Positions 1 through 9,700 of a stretch of 33,998 bases of DNA are shown in pieces. Source of the DNA: Sphaerobacteraceae bacterium (GTDB lineage: Bacteria; Chloroflexota; Chloroflexia; Thermomicrobiales; UBA6265); NCBI GenBank assembly GCA_016781925.1, contig JADDPH010000082.1:1-33998 (forward strand). The letters are read 5' to 3'. A program made the position numbers and the translations under genes. The notes beneath the pieces are model-generated. The model was not told the DNA's origin, did not search any database, and saw nothing but the letters and a program-made list of their open reading frames with translations. The stretch's first letter is position 1. Every line of letters starts with the position of its first letter.

Positions 1-19
1 CCCACCATCCCTCGTCGCG

Positions 20-48
20 TTGAGCCTCCCCGCTTCCTGTTCCATAAT
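20..48 (+). promoter_or_regulatory. putative sigma70-like promoter (TTGAGC - 17 nt - CATAAT)
   Basis: -35-like TTGAGC at 20-25 and -10-like CATAAT at 43-48 with a 17-nt spacer, upstream of the phosphatidyltransferase start at 139. Confidence 0.4.
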
Positions 49-138
49 GAGGGGTGCACCTGAGATGGCGGTGCAGTGTGCTGTCCTCGTGGGGTTCGGC
101 GTGGGGCGCGGACAAGACCGGAGCATGTGCGAGGAATC

Positions 139-798
139 ATGGCTAACCTGATCACCATCGGGCGGCTCATGCTCCTCTTCGTCGTCGTCTGGCTGATCTA
201 CGTCGGTTCAGCCGACGTGGTGGGCGTCTGCATGCTCCTCATCGCCATCGTCTTCGCCAGCGACGGCCTCGACGGCTACGTCGCCCGGAAACGCGGTTCC
301 ACGTCCGCATTCGGTGCCGTCTTCGACATTGCCGGCGACCGCATTGTCGAGAACGTGCTCTGGGTTGTGTTCGCGCACCTGGGTCACGTTCCCGTTTGGG
401 TGCCGTTGCTCGTCCTGACTCGCGGCTTCGTCGTGGACGGGTTACGCTCGCTCTCCTACGCGGAGGGCATGACCGCCTTTGGCTCCCGCAACATGATGCG
501 CTCCGCCTTGACTTACTGGCTCACGGCAGGACGCTTCATGCGGGCAGCGTTCGGCTGGGCAAAGGCGGGAGGGTTCGTCTTTCTCACCGGTCTTGAGGCG
601 TCACAGAAGATAGATGCGGCTGGGACCTGGGTCAGTGGCTGGTACGGGCAGGACGCCTATCTGATCTTCGGCTGGTTTCTGGTTTGGTCGGCGGTCGTGC
701 TGACCATCGTTCGAGGATTGCCCGTGATCTATGACGCCGTCGCCCTAGTCCAGGCCAATTCGGGCACAAAGGTCACCGCGCCTGTCAGTCGTCGTTGA
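139..798 (+). CDS. CDP-alcohol phosphatidyltransferase family membrane protein
   Basis: ORF 76..798; the natural start is probably ATG 139 (MANLITIGRLML). Contains the CDP-alcohol phosphatidyltransferase signature region SDGLDGYVARKRGSTSAFGAVFDIAGDRIVE (DGxDGxxAR...GxxxDxxxDR) and hydrophobic segments. Confidence 0.85.
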   Translation: MANLITIGRLMLLFVVVWLIYVGSADVVGVCMLLIAIVFASDGLDGYVARKRGSTSAFGAVFDIAGDRIVENVLWVVFAHLGHVPVWVPLLVLTRGFVVDGLRSLSYAEGMTAFGSRNMMRSALTYWLTAGRFMRAAFGWAKAGGFVFLTGLEASQKIDAAGTWVSGWYGQDAYLIFGWFLVWSAVVLTIVRGLPVIYDAVALVQANSGTKVTAPVSRR

Positions 799-952
799 GA
801 TGCACCATCACGCTCGACGGCGCCCGTACAGCGGCACGACTGCACGGCTCGACGCAGGAGGGCATCGACGCGGGATCACCTGCCCCATCCTATGCCGTTG
901 TTCATGGTAAGACGACCAGGATTGCCGCCGACCGGGAGAGGGAACCTCGCCG

Positions 953-2185
953 GTGCCCCATCTGGTCCAGGTTAGGGATCCACAAGATCGGAAATACTAT
1001 GGATTCTTCGTGCCCACGCTAACACGCCCCCAAGAGCAAGGAACACATGGTTCCGGCACCACGACCTCCGACGGAAACGGACGGACGCCGCAGCGGGTCC
1101 AATTTCGGCGGGAGGAACGGCGCGAAGTTCGCTACGTGCTCAGCATTGGCCTCGCCGTCGCGTTCTCCTGGATCTTCTGGTTGATGCCCGCCGCCCTCCG
1201 CCGCCTCATCACGGAGCGTGGTGGACAGGCCTTTTACCGACGATCTCGCACGTACCGGGAGAACGTACTCGCGAATCTCCGCCAAGTTCTTCCTCCCGGT
1301 ACCCCGGAGGAGGAGTTGGAGGCGACGGCCAGAGAGGTGTTCCGGGTCAGCGCCCGGAACTTTATGGACCTGATCCTCACTCCCCGAATCCGCCCCCGCG
1401 ACTTCGTCCGCAACGTGCCGCTCGTCAGCGGTGACTGGAGCATGTTGGATCAGGCCCTCGCCGCCGGTCGCGGCGCCGTGTTGGTCACGGCCCACCTTGG
1501 CGCATTCGATTATATCGGCCAAACCCTTCACAACCGGGGGTACAAGCTGACCACGGTGACAGGCAGAACGACCGCCCGCTTCGTGTTTGACGGTGTCACC
1601 TACCTACGCCGCTCACACGGAAACGTCATTGTCGATGCAACCCCATCCGGGGTTCGCCGCGTCATGCAGGCGCTGCGGCGAGGGGAGTGCGCCGCCTTTG
1701 TCACCGATCGCGACTTCTTCCAGAACGGAAAACCCGTCACGTTTTTCGGAAGGCCAACAACGCTGCCACCCGGCGCCGTCCGCATTGCCCGCGACACTGG
1801 GGCGCCCATCGTGCCCGTTTTCGCGCGCCGGACTCCCACCGGCTACGCCATGTCGGTCCACCAACCGTTCGTCGTCGAGAAGAGTGCTGATCTCGACGCC
1901 GACATCACCCGTGGCATGGAGAGTCTCGTCAAGATCCTGGAGGCAGCGATTTCGGCGACTCCCGAGCAGTGGGTCATGTTCCAGCGGGTGTGGCTAACGG
2001 AACCGGTCGACCCTATCCGCGTCTTTCCGGTCGGGTCGCCGCTCGAGAGCGAACTCTTGGAGCGGTTCGCCGCCGTGCTGCCCTCGCCGCGTTCATCGCA
2101 GCAACAGGACGATCCGCCTGGCGCCCCTGAGGCGGAACCATCCAGAGATCGTACGGGCCGGCGTCCTCGACCTCCAACACCATGA
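953..2185 (+). CDS. lysophospholipid/lipid A-type acyltransferase (LpxL/HtrB/PatA-like)
   Basis: 410-aa ORF; FRVSARNFMDL, TAHLGAFDYIGQ (HxxxxD-type motif) and DRDFFQNGKPVTFFGRPTTLPPGAVRIARDTGAPIVPVF are typical of the LpxL_LpxP-like acyltransferase family. Exact start uncertain. Confidence 0.82.
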   Translation: MPHLVQVRDPQDRKYYGFFVPTLTRPQEQGTHGSGTTTSDGNGRTPQRVQFRREERREVRYVLSIGLAVAFSWIFWLMPAALRRLITERGGQAFYRRSRTYRENVLANLRQVLPPGTPEEELEATAREVFRVSARNFMDLILTPRIRPRDFVRNVPLVSGDWSMLDQALAAGRGAVLVTAHLGAFDYIGQTLHNRGYKLTTVTGRTTARFVFDGVTYLRRSHGNVIVDATPSGVRRVMQALRRGECAAFVTDRDFFQNGKPVTFFGRPTTLPPGAVRIARDTGAPIVPVFARRTPTGYAMSVHQPFVVEKSADLDADITRGMESLVKILEAAISATPEQWVMFQRVWLTEPVDPIRVFPVGSPLESELLERFAAVLPSPRSSQQQDDPPGAPEAEPSRDRTGRRPRPPTP

Positions 2186-3491
2186 GCTCCCCAACCAGCA
2201 GCTCACCTGGCACGAAGACCAGACCATCGACTTCCGGCGCGTGGCGACGGGCTCGTCCGACGGAGATAGGCTCGATCCCGCCAGCGGTATCCTCTGCCTC
2301 ACCGACGGCCTCAATCAGCACTTCCAGGCGTTGACCGACCAGCGCCCGATTCTTCCGCAGTGAGATCCCCTGCTGCACTTCCATCAGGGCGTTTCGGCGC
2401 TCCGCTGCCACCTCCGGTGGGACTTCCCCCGGGAGGGTGGCTGCCTTGGTGCCGGCCTCCGGTGAGTAGGTGAAAGCACCGACGTGATCGAACGCCATCT
2501 CCTCGACGAATCGCAGAAGGGTCTCGAACTGCTCGTCCGTCTCCCCCGGATAGCCGACAATGAAGGTGGTCCGCATCGCCACGTCGCTGAGCTTGGTCCG
2601 GGCGTGCTCCACCAGCCTGCGGGTCATCTCGACATCGCTTGGGCGGTTCATTGCGCGCAGGAGCGTCTTGTCCGCGTGCTGGATCGGCATGTCCAAGTAC
2701 GGCAGGAGCGCCGAGTGCTCCGCCATCACATCCACCATCCGCAGCGTCAACGGGCTGGGGTAGATGTAGAGCATTCGGAGCCAGGGTAGGTTCGGCACCT
2801 GTTCGGCAATCATCTCAAGCAGCTGCGGCAGACCATGTTTCATTCCCAGGTCCGCGCCGTAGCGGATCGTGTCCTGTGCAACCAGGACCACTTCTTTCGT
2901 TCCGCCAGCGACCAGGTCAACGATCTCCTGGATCACGTGCAGCGGGCGTTTGCTCGCCTGACGCCCTTTGATGCTTGGAATCGTGCAGAAGGCGCAATTG
3001 TGGTCGCAGCCGTCCGCAATCTTGACGTATGCGGAAGGACCGGCGTCCCGCCGGCTGAACGTCGTCAGCATCCCCTCGCAGCCGGCGACCTCCGGAACGT
3101 CCGGCGCTCCAATCAGACCACCGACCACATCACCGATGCGGTACCACTCTCGGGTTGTGAGCACATGGTCGACGCCGGCCGGAAGATCAGCGACGTGGTT
3201 ACCCAGCGCAGGAAGGCACCCCGCAGCGATGACGAGCTGGCCTTCCCGGCGATCCTGCAACAGATCCTCGATGACCCCGATGGATTCCGCACGAGCGGCT
3301 CCGAGAAAGCCGCAGGTGTTCACGATCACCACCTCGGCGTCTTCTGGGCGTTGAACTCCAGCCATGCCTCGCTGCCGGAGTACATGATCCATCCCGTCCG
3401 AATCAACACGGTTCTTGGAGCATCCAAGCGTGACGATATGGAACGCGCGATCATTGAGTGACGGGGGAGAAGCCGTAGGGGTGCGACTCAC
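2013..3491 (-). CDS. rimO: ribosomal protein S12 methylthiotransferase RimO (radical SAM methylthiotransferase)
   Basis: 492 aa; HIVTLGCSKNRVDSD N-terminus, radical SAM CDHNCAFCTIP motif, MRTTFIVGYPGETDEQF, C-terminal TRAM-like region ending AGPYDLWM. Confidence 0.93.
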   Translation of the reverse strand: MSRTPTASPPSLNDRAFHIVTLGCSKNRVDSDGMDHVLRQRGMAGVQRPEDAEVVIVNTCGFLGAARAESIGVIEDLLQDRREGQLVIAAGCLPALGNHVADLPAGVDHVLTTREWYRIGDVVGGLIGAPDVPEVAGCEGMLTTFSRRDAGPSAYVKIADGCDHNCAFCTIPSIKGRQASKRPLHVIQEIVDLVAGGTKEVVLVAQDTIRYGADLGMKHGLPQLLEMIAEQVPNLPWLRMLYIYPSPLTLRMVDVMAEHSALLPYLDMPIQHADKTLLRAMNRPSDVEMTRRLVEHARTKLSDVAMRTTFIVGYPGETDEQFETLLRFVEEMAFDHVGAFTYSPEAGTKAATLPGEVPPEVAAERRNALMEVQQGISLRKNRALVGQRLEVLIEAVGEAEDTAGGIEPISVGRARRHAPEVDGLVFVPGELLVGELMVLEVEDAGPYDLWMVPPQGRQADRPVAAMNAARAARRRTAPRVRSRAATRPERRG

Positions 3492-3506
3492 GAAGGTACT
3501 CCTGTA

Positions 3507-3998
3507 TTACCGATAGTTCACGAACTGGAGGGCCACCGGAAAATCGGCCGCCTTGAGCGCCTGGATGACCGCCTGGAGGTCATCCTTGTTTTTCCCCTGG
3601 ACGCGAAGCGTGTCGCCCTGAATTTGTGGGGTCACCTTCTTGAAATCGTCGCGAATCTGCTTCGCGATCTGCTTCGCCACATCATCGGGAATGCCTTCCC
3701 GGAGTTTGACGGTCTGGCGCACGCGACCGCCAGAAGCCTGCTCCTCCGGACCATAGTCCAGGATTTTCAAGGAAAGATTTCGCCGAATCAGCTTCGATTC
3801 AATGATGTCACGCACTGCCTGAAGCGCATACTCGTTCGAGGTTCCGATGGTCAAATCCGCGTCCCCAAGCTTCAACTCCGTCTTGGAGTCCTTCAAGTCG
3901 TATCGCGTCTGGATCTCCCGCTCAGCCTGGTCGACCGCGTTCTTCAACTCTTGCCGATCGAATTTCGAAACGACATCAAATGAAACCGTCGAAGCCAC
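3507..3998 (-). CDS. YajQ family cyclic-di-GMP-binding protein
   Basis: ORF 3507..4016; start assigned to GTG 3998 (MASTVSFDVVSKFDRQELKNAVDQAEREIQTRYD) because GGAGGAGG lies 6 nt upstream; YajQ-family sequence throughout. Confidence 0.9.
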   Translation of the reverse strand: MASTVSFDVVSKFDRQELKNAVDQAEREIQTRYDLKDSKTELKLGDADLTIGTSNEYALQAVRDIIESKLIRRNLSLKILDYGPEEQASGGRVRQTVKLREGIPDDVAKQIAKQIRDDFKKVTPQIQGDTLRVQGKNKDDLQAVIQALKAADFPVALQFVNYR

Positions 3999-4216
3999 GT
4001 TCACCCTCCTCCCCATGCAAAAACACCTAAGTCTAGCAGAACGCTCGTCTCGAATGGCTTTCGTCCTGTCCTCTAAGCGCTCCCCACTGAGGCGGCGCCA
4101 GTAGCATTAAAGGGGCAAGGGACGGGGCCCGATTGGTATCTTGTGCGCTGTATGGCGCACCTCTGCGTCACAATGCCCTGAGTGGCGCCGCGCTGCTGTA
4201 CCAGGAAGGCAACACG

Positions 4217-5362
4217 GTGACCTCCACAGATGCGGTCAATCGACGCCTCCCCGCGTCTCTGGGACGGCAGACCAGGACCTCACCACGTTCCCTGGGCGGC
4301 CGACCGACAAGTCTGGTTCGGCCCCTACTCGGATTGCCCATCCTGTACAAGGTCCTGTTGGCCAACGCCGGGATCGTGGTGATCGGCGCCGTAGCCGGCA
4401 CGTGGATCACCTTACGAATGGCCGAACGGATTCCCGAGCAGAATCATGGGCTGCTCGTGCCCATCTTCGTGGTTGCCGGCATCATCCTCAGCGTCCTCGT
4501 CAACTTCCTGGTGCTCCGGGCGGCATTCCGACCGCTCAGCAACCTGGAACGCGCCGCCACTGCCGTGCGCTCCGGTGACCTCTCCGTGCGGGCGGAACAG
4601 AGCGCATTCGGGGATCCGCAGCTTGCCCATCTGGCTTCCACGTTCAATGCCACCCTGGACGAGATCTCGCGGGACCGCAACGAGTTGCGATCTCTCGCCT
4701 CACAGGTGATTCGGGCCCAGGAGCAGGAGCGCAAGCGTGTAGCCCGCGAGCTACACGACGACACAGCCCAGGTCCTCTTCGCGCAGCTTTTACGCGTCAC
4801 GGCGCTCAAGAACTCGTCCAGCGAGGAGACCCGGCAGACAGCCGCGACGTTGGAACAGATGACCGTGGAGGCCCTGGAGAGCGTCCGGCGGCTGGCGTTG
4901 GAACTTCGCCCCCCGGCATTAGACGACCTTGGACTCCTCGCGGCCCTCGGCGACTTGGCGCAACGATTCAGTGAGCAACTCAAGGTTCCTGTGGATTACC
5001 AGGCCCGTGGCCCCCGGGGGCGACTCCCGGCAGAGGTCGAATTGGTCCTCTATCGGGTTGCTCAGGAAGCCCTGACGAACGTCGCCAAACACGCAGGGGC
5101 AAGCCACGTCTGGATTGACCTCGATCGAACACCGGAAGACGTTTCCATATCGGTTCGCGACAACGGCCGGGGCTTTGATCGTCAGCGGGCCACCGCAGGC
5201 GATCAACATGGCCTGGGCCTCGGCTTGTTTGGCATGGAGGAGCGGGTGGCACTGGTGGGCGGTACGTTCAAGATCTGGCCAATGCGCAACGGAGGCACCG
5301 AGATCTACGCCTTCATCCCCCTTAGTGATCCGCACGCTGCCAACGGAGAGCCGAACCTGTGA
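4217..5362 (+). CDS. NarL/DegS-type sensor histidine kinase with HAMP domain
   Basis: ORF 4133..5362; likely start GTG 4217 after AGGAAGG. TM helices, HAMP, HisKA_3 motif RVARELHDDTAQVL, HATPase DNGRGFD...GLGLFGMEERV. Confidence 0.88.
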   Translation: MTSTDAVNRRLPASLGRQTRTSPRSLGGRPTSLVRPLLGLPILYKVLLANAGIVVIGAVAGTWITLRMAERIPEQNHGLLVPIFVVAGIILSVLVNFLVLRAAFRPLSNLERAATAVRSGDLSVRAEQSAFGDPQLAHLASTFNATLDEISRDRNELRSLASQVIRAQEQERKRVARELHDDTAQVLFAQLLRVTALKNSSSEETRQTAATLEQMTVEALESVRRLALELRPPALDDLGLLAALGDLAQRFSEQLKVPVDYQARGPRGRLPAEVELVLYRVAQEALTNVAKHAGASHVWIDLDRTPEDVSISVRDNGRGFDRQRATAGDQHGLGLGLFGMEERVALVGGTFKIWPMRNGGTEIYAFIPLSDPHAANGEPNL

Positions 5363-6048
5363 CCGAGACGGAGGTCCGCGCGGATCGCGCGGAGTCGATC
5401 AAGATCCTCCTCGCCGATGATCATGGGATCGTTCGCGCGGGATTGCGAGCGCTGCTGGAAGCCCAGCCGGAAATGCGGGTGATCGCCGAAGCGGCGGATG
5501 GCCCTGCCGCCGTAGCGCTGACCCGGCGGCACGTTCCGACAGTGGTGGTCGCCGACCTGTCCATGCCGGGCGGCGGACTGGAGACCATCCGCGAAATTAC
5601 CGGGCTTGGGCTTCCCACGCGGGTCTTGGTGCTCACCGTCCACGCCGAAGAACGTTACCTGCTCCCCGTCCTGGAGGCTGGCGGCTCCGGGTACGTGCGC
5701 AAGTCGAGCGCTCATACGGACCTCCTTGACGCGATCCGGACCGTTGCCCGCGGTGAGGTCTTTCTCGATCCGAGCGCGACGAAGACGTTGCTGCGGGGCT
5801 ACCTCGGCCGCGTCCATTCAGGGGATGAACTCGATCTTGGGGAAGTTTTGTCAGAACGCGAGCGGGAGGTCGTCAAACTGACGGCGGAGGGATACACCGC
5901 GCAGCAGTGCGGAGATATCTTGTCTCTCAGTCCGAAGACGATCGAAACGTATCGCCACCGCGCGATGCAGAAACTCGGCCTGACCAATCGAGCTGAACTG
6001 GTCCGCTACGCGCTCCGCGCCGGCCTGCTCGGAGCGGAGGAGACCTGA
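5359..6048 (+). CDS. LuxR/NarL family response regulator
   Basis: REC domain (ILLADDHGIVRAGLRALLE...VVVADLSMPGG) plus C-terminal LuxR HTH (LSEREREVVKLTAEGYTAQQCGDILSLSPKTIETYRHRAMQKLGLTNRAELVRYAL); GTGA overlap with the kinase stop. Confidence 0.92.
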   Translation: MTETEVRADRAESIKILLADDHGIVRAGLRALLEAQPEMRVIAEAADGPAAVALTRRHVPTVVVADLSMPGGGLETIREITGLGLPTRVLVLTVHAEERYLLPVLEAGGSGYVRKSSAHTDLLDAIRTVARGEVFLDPSATKTLLRGYLGRVHSGDELDLGEVLSEREREVVKLTAEGYTAQQCGDILSLSPKTIETYRHRAMQKLGLTNRAELVRYALRAGLLGAEET

Positions 6049-6310
6049 TTCACCGCCCATGTGATGTGGGGATTTGTTTGACCCCCAAGCGCAAAAACCC
6101 GGACATTTCCGGCAGCAGTTCACAAACGCAACCCGTCATCGGCAGCCCTTCCCCTGGACTACAGTACTCGTGTCGCGGTTTCGGCAACGCGACCGAGAGC
6201 GCTGTCGAGGCCCACTTCCCCGCCTTGCCCCAGGAAGCATGGATGAGGTGCTCGCCAGTACGTGTCGTCGTGTCCTTGTAATCTGCACAAGCACTCAGGA
6301 GCACGCCACC

Positions 6311-6886
6311 ATGGGATCCACTGCTCCATCTGCCGTCCTCACTTCAGGTTGCTCGACCCCTGAGGGAAGAATGACCGGCCAGGCTTTGGTCCATCCGAAG
6401 TGGCTGGTGGTAGAGCCTCCGGTGGAAGACGAAACCCACGACCCGGAAGATGTCGCTCGCTTCTCTGCCTTCATGCAGTTGCAAAAGACAGCAGGGGCGC
6501 TCGACCGGGCCGCCACCGACGCTCTGGCTGATCTCGATCTCACGGCCGGGGCCTTTGGTGCGCTCCTCGAACTGCAAGCGGTCGGTGAAGCCGGGCTCGC
6601 TCCTTCGGAGTTAGCGCGTCGCCTGGCGGTCGCCCGTCGGACGGCAACGCTTTACGTCGACATCCTTTCCCGACAGGGCTGGGCAGAGCGCCGCGCCCAT
6701 CCCGAAGATCGAAGGATGGTGCTTGCCTGCCTCACGCCCAAGGGCCAGCGGCTGCTGGACGAGCTTGGGGCCGCCTACAAGCGGCGTCTCGCGGCGCTCA
6801 TGGCAGACGTCACCCCGCTCCAGGCGGAGCGCCTCCGTCAGCTTCTCACCCTCATCGGGTCTGGGAACACCGCCCCGACGCGTTAA
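6311..6886 (+). CDS. MarR family transcriptional regulator
   Basis: ORF 6074..6886; plausible ATG 6311 after CAGGAG. Winged-helix pattern LAPSELARRLAVARRTATLYVDILSRQGWAERRAHPEDRRMVLACLTPKGQRLLDEL. Confidence 0.82.
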   Translation: MGSTAPSAVLTSGCSTPEGRMTGQALVHPKWLVVEPPVEDETHDPEDVARFSAFMQLQKTAGALDRAATDALADLDLTAGAFGALLELQAVGEAGLAPSELARRLAVARRTATLYVDILSRQGWAERRAHPEDRRMVLACLTPKGQRLLDELGAAYKRRLAALMADVTPLQAERLRQLLTLIGSGNTAPTR

Positions 6887-6923
6887 AGGGGGGGGAGGGC
6901 GGTTTTTCCCCGCCTCCCAGTTC

Positions 6924-6943
6924 CCGTGGCGGGAGCGCCACGG
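6924..6943. other. inverted repeat/hairpin in convergent intergenic region
   Basis: CCGTGGCG-GGAG-CGCCACGG, perfect 8-bp stem between convergent marR-type gene and glgX; no T-tract directly adjacent. Confidence 0.45.
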
Positions 6944-6980
6944 CCTGATCCTATCACCTTTGAAGGCCTTCAAGCCCCCT

Positions 6981-9296
6981 TCACACGACAGGTCCGTCTA
7001 TCCGCTGTGGCTCCCAACGACGGCAGAGAATAACTGACCGATCGGTCACGTCCAACCAGCTCCCGCCCTCGCAGACGCGATGGCCTTCGTCGTCCGGTTG
7101 CGCTGTATCGATCACCACCTGCCAGCCCGCGTTTGAGCGGTGAGCAAACCTCGGCAACCGGAACGGAACGAGGGTTTCCTGAGCGTTGAGCAGAATCAGC
7201 AGGGTCTCTCCAACGATGCGGTTGCCCTGCTCGTCTTGCTCGTCGATGGCATCACCGGCGAGTCGGAGGCCAAGAGCTCGGGTCTCGGCGTTATCCCACT
7301 CGATGTCGGTCATCTCCTGGCCGTCAGGGCGGTACCAGGTCAAATCTTTCACGTCTGAGCCGCGGATCCGGCGCCCTTGAAAGAATTTGCGGCGCCGCAA
7401 CACCGGCTGTTCTTTCCGGAATGCCACCAACCGACGTGTGAACGCGAGAAGGACTTCGTCGCGCTCGTCCAACGACCAATCGAACCAACTCAGCGGATTG
7501 TCCTGGCAGTACGCATTGTTGTTGCCAAGTTGGGTCCGCCCCATCTCGTCGCCGCCACAGATCATCGGAACACCCTGGGAGAGAAGCAATGTGGCCAGGA
7601 AATTCCGTTTCTGCTTCTCTCGCAGAGCCACGATGGCTGGCTCGTCCGTGGGTCCCTCGACCCCGTAGTTCGCGGAGATGTTGTCGTCGCTGCCGTCCCG
7701 GTTCTCCTCGCCGTTGGCCTCGTTGTGCTTCCGTTCGTAGGAGACCAAGTCCTCTAGCGTGAACCCGTCGTGGGCCGTGACGAAATTGATGCTGGCATAT
7801 GGGCGGCGCCCATCGTTCTGGTAGAGATCGGAGGAGCCGGTGAGCCGGTACCCCATCTCGGCCGCCGGCCGGCGATCCCCCCGCCAAAAGGAGCGGACCG
7901 TATCGCGGTACTTGCCGTTCCACTCTGTCCAGAGAACGGGGAAGTTTCCGACCTGATAACCTCCCTCGCCGATGTCCCACGGCTCGGCGATGAGCTTCAC
8001 CTGCGAGAGCACGGGATCCTGGTGCACGATATCGAAGAACGCCGAGAGCCGGTCCACCTCGAATAACTCCCGGGCGAGCGCCGAAGCCAGGTCGAACCGG
8101 AATCCGTCGACGTGCATCTCCAGGACCCAGTAGCGCAGTGAATCCATGATCAACTGCAGAACCTGGGGATGACGGACGTTCATCGTGTTGCCTGTACCCG
8201 TGAAGTCCATGTAGTACCGCTGCGTATCCGGGACCAGGCGGTAATAAACGGAGTTGTCGATGCCGCGGAAGGAGAGCGTCGGACCGAGGTGATTGCCCTC
8301 CGCCGTGTGGTTGTAAACCACATCGAGAATGACCTCGATGCCGGCCGCATGCAGGGACTTGACCATCCCCTTGAACTCGGCGACCTGCTCGCCTCCGGTG
8401 CCGGCGCCCGAGTACCGCGCATCCGGGGCGAAGAATCCGATCGTGTTGTACCCCCAGTAGTTGCGGAGATTCTTCTTGATCAAAAAACCATCGTCCAGGA
8501 ACGCATGAACGGGCAGTAGCTCCACCGCCGTCACGCCGAGCCGCTTCAGGTAATCGATCGCGACGGGGTGGCCAAGACCCGCATACGTCCCACGGAGATC
8601 GGGGGGGATACCGGGATGGCGGGCCGTGAATCCTTTGACATGGACCTCGTAGATCACGGAATTGTGCCAGGGCACCCGTGGCGGCCGGTCAATCTCCCAG
8701 TCGAAATAGGGATCCGCGACCACCGCCTTGGGAACCCCCTCGGTGTCGTCCTGGTCGTCCCTGCTGAGGTCGAGCGCCGGGTCTCCAAGGCGGTAGCCGA
8801 AGACCGGGGCCGACCAATCGACGGCTCCATGGATTGCCCGCGCGTAGGGATCGACGAGCAGCTTTGCTGGGTTGAAGCGATGCCCCTGCTCCGGGGCATA
8901 GGGTCCATCGACCCGATAGCCATAGACCTGGCCGGGCCTCACCCCTGGAACGTAGCCATGCCAGACGTGCGCCGTCTGCTCTCGCAGCCGGAGGCACTCC
9001 CGTTCCTCGGCGGACGCCGGGTGTTCAAAAAAGCAAAGATCGACTGACGTGGCGTTTTCGGAGAATAGGGCGAAGTTCGTTCCCTGGCCGTCCCATGTCG
9101 CTCCCAGGGGATACGGCCTGCCTGGCCAGAGCTTGAGGCGCCGGCCAGACGCACGCTGCTTCAAGGTCACGGACACCCTCACTCCGGTCAACATCGTTGG
9201 CGACGTCGGATCGTCGCGATCCCGTACGCCGCTGCGTCCCAGGCGACCTTCTGGCGCGAACCGGCCCCCGTTCCCGGGGGCCAGGTGCGGCATCAT
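6981..9296 (-). CDS. glgX: glycogen debranching enzyme GlgX (GH13/CBM48)
   Basis: 771-aa [114 protein letters not shown] typical of GlgX. Start may be internal to the longest ORF. Confidence 0.93.
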   Translation of the reverse strand: MMPHLAPGNGGRFAPEGRLGRSGVRDRDDPTSPTMLTGVRVSVTLKQRASGRRLKLWPGRPYPLGATWDGQGTNFALFSENATSVDLCFFEHPASAEERECLRLREQTAHVWHGYVPGVRPGQVYGYRVDGPYAPEQGHRFNPAKLLVDPYARAIHGAVDWSAPVFGYRLGDPALDLSRDDQDDTEGVPKAVVADPYFDWEIDRPPRVPWHNSVIYEVHVKGFTARHPGIPPDLRGTYAGLGHPVAIDYLKRLGVTAVELLPVHAFLDDGFLIKKNLRNYWGYNTIGFFAPDARYSGAGTGGEQVAEFKGMVKSLHAAGIEVILDVVYNHTAEGNHLGPTLSFRGIDNSVYYRLVPDTQRYYMDFTGTGNTMNVRHPQVLQLIMDSLRYWVLEMHVDGFRFDLASALARELFEVDRLSAFFDIVHQDPVLSQVKLIAEPWDIGEGGYQVGNFPVLWTEWNGKYRDTVRSFWRGDRRPAAEMGYRLTGSSDLYQNDGRRPYASINFVTAHDGFTLEDLVSYERKHNEANGEENRDGSDDNISANYGVEGPTDEPAIVALREKQKRNFLATLLLSQGVPMICGGDEMGRTQLGNNNAYCQDNPLSWFDWSLDERDEVLLAFTRRLVAFRKEQPVLRRRKFFQGRRIRGSDVKDLTWYRPDGQEMTDIEWDNAETRALGLRLAGDAIDEQDEQGNRIVGETLLILLNAQETLVPFRLPRFAHRSNAGWQVVIDTAQPDDEGHRVCEGGSWLDVTDRSVILCRRWEPQRIDGPVV

Positions 9297-9351
9297 TGGC
9301 AGCAGTTCTCGGGTTCAGCAGGGATCGGGCCGAAAGCTGCGACGCGCCAGG

Positions 9352-9561
9352 TTAATCGGCGGCGTCCTCACCGGTAGCCGCGGTATCGGCACCGTCGTCG
9401 GACGCCGGCTCTTCGAGCAAATGGACGTAGATCAGCTCAAACACTTCATCCGGTCCTGCATGGTCACGTTGCACGGCGGCGGCGGCCGCTGCCGCGTCAG
9501 GTGCCTCGACGTGCGCGATGTGCTCCTGCCCCCCGACCTGATAGGTTACGTCGTAGAGCAC
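9352..9561 (-). CDS. small conserved-looking protein of unknown function (69 aa)
   Basis: Within ORF 9352..9774; GTG 9561 is preceded by a strong GAGGAGGTG Shine-Dalgarno. Product VLYDVTYQVGGQEHIAHVEAPDAAAAAAAVQRDHAGPDEVFELIYVHLLEEP... has a beta-alpha-beta-like pattern; this start also avoids overlap with the next gene. Confidence 0.6.
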   Translation of the reverse strand: MLYDVTYQVGGQEHIAHVEAPDAAAAAAAVQRDHAGPDEVFELIYVHLLEEPASDDGADTAATGEDAAD

Positions 9562-9700
9562 TCCACACCTCCTCGTAGATTCGCGTGACATCCTGTTTGG
9601 ACCCAGCCTGAAGCCGGAAACGGAACGACCGCCGGACGACGCCGATGGCCCATCATACCGCACGTTCTGCACCACGGTTGGCTCCGCCAGGATCCGCGAC

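Noticed and set aside
2835-3461. 208-aa plus-strand ORF
   Set aside because: Antisense to rimO; no family resemblance
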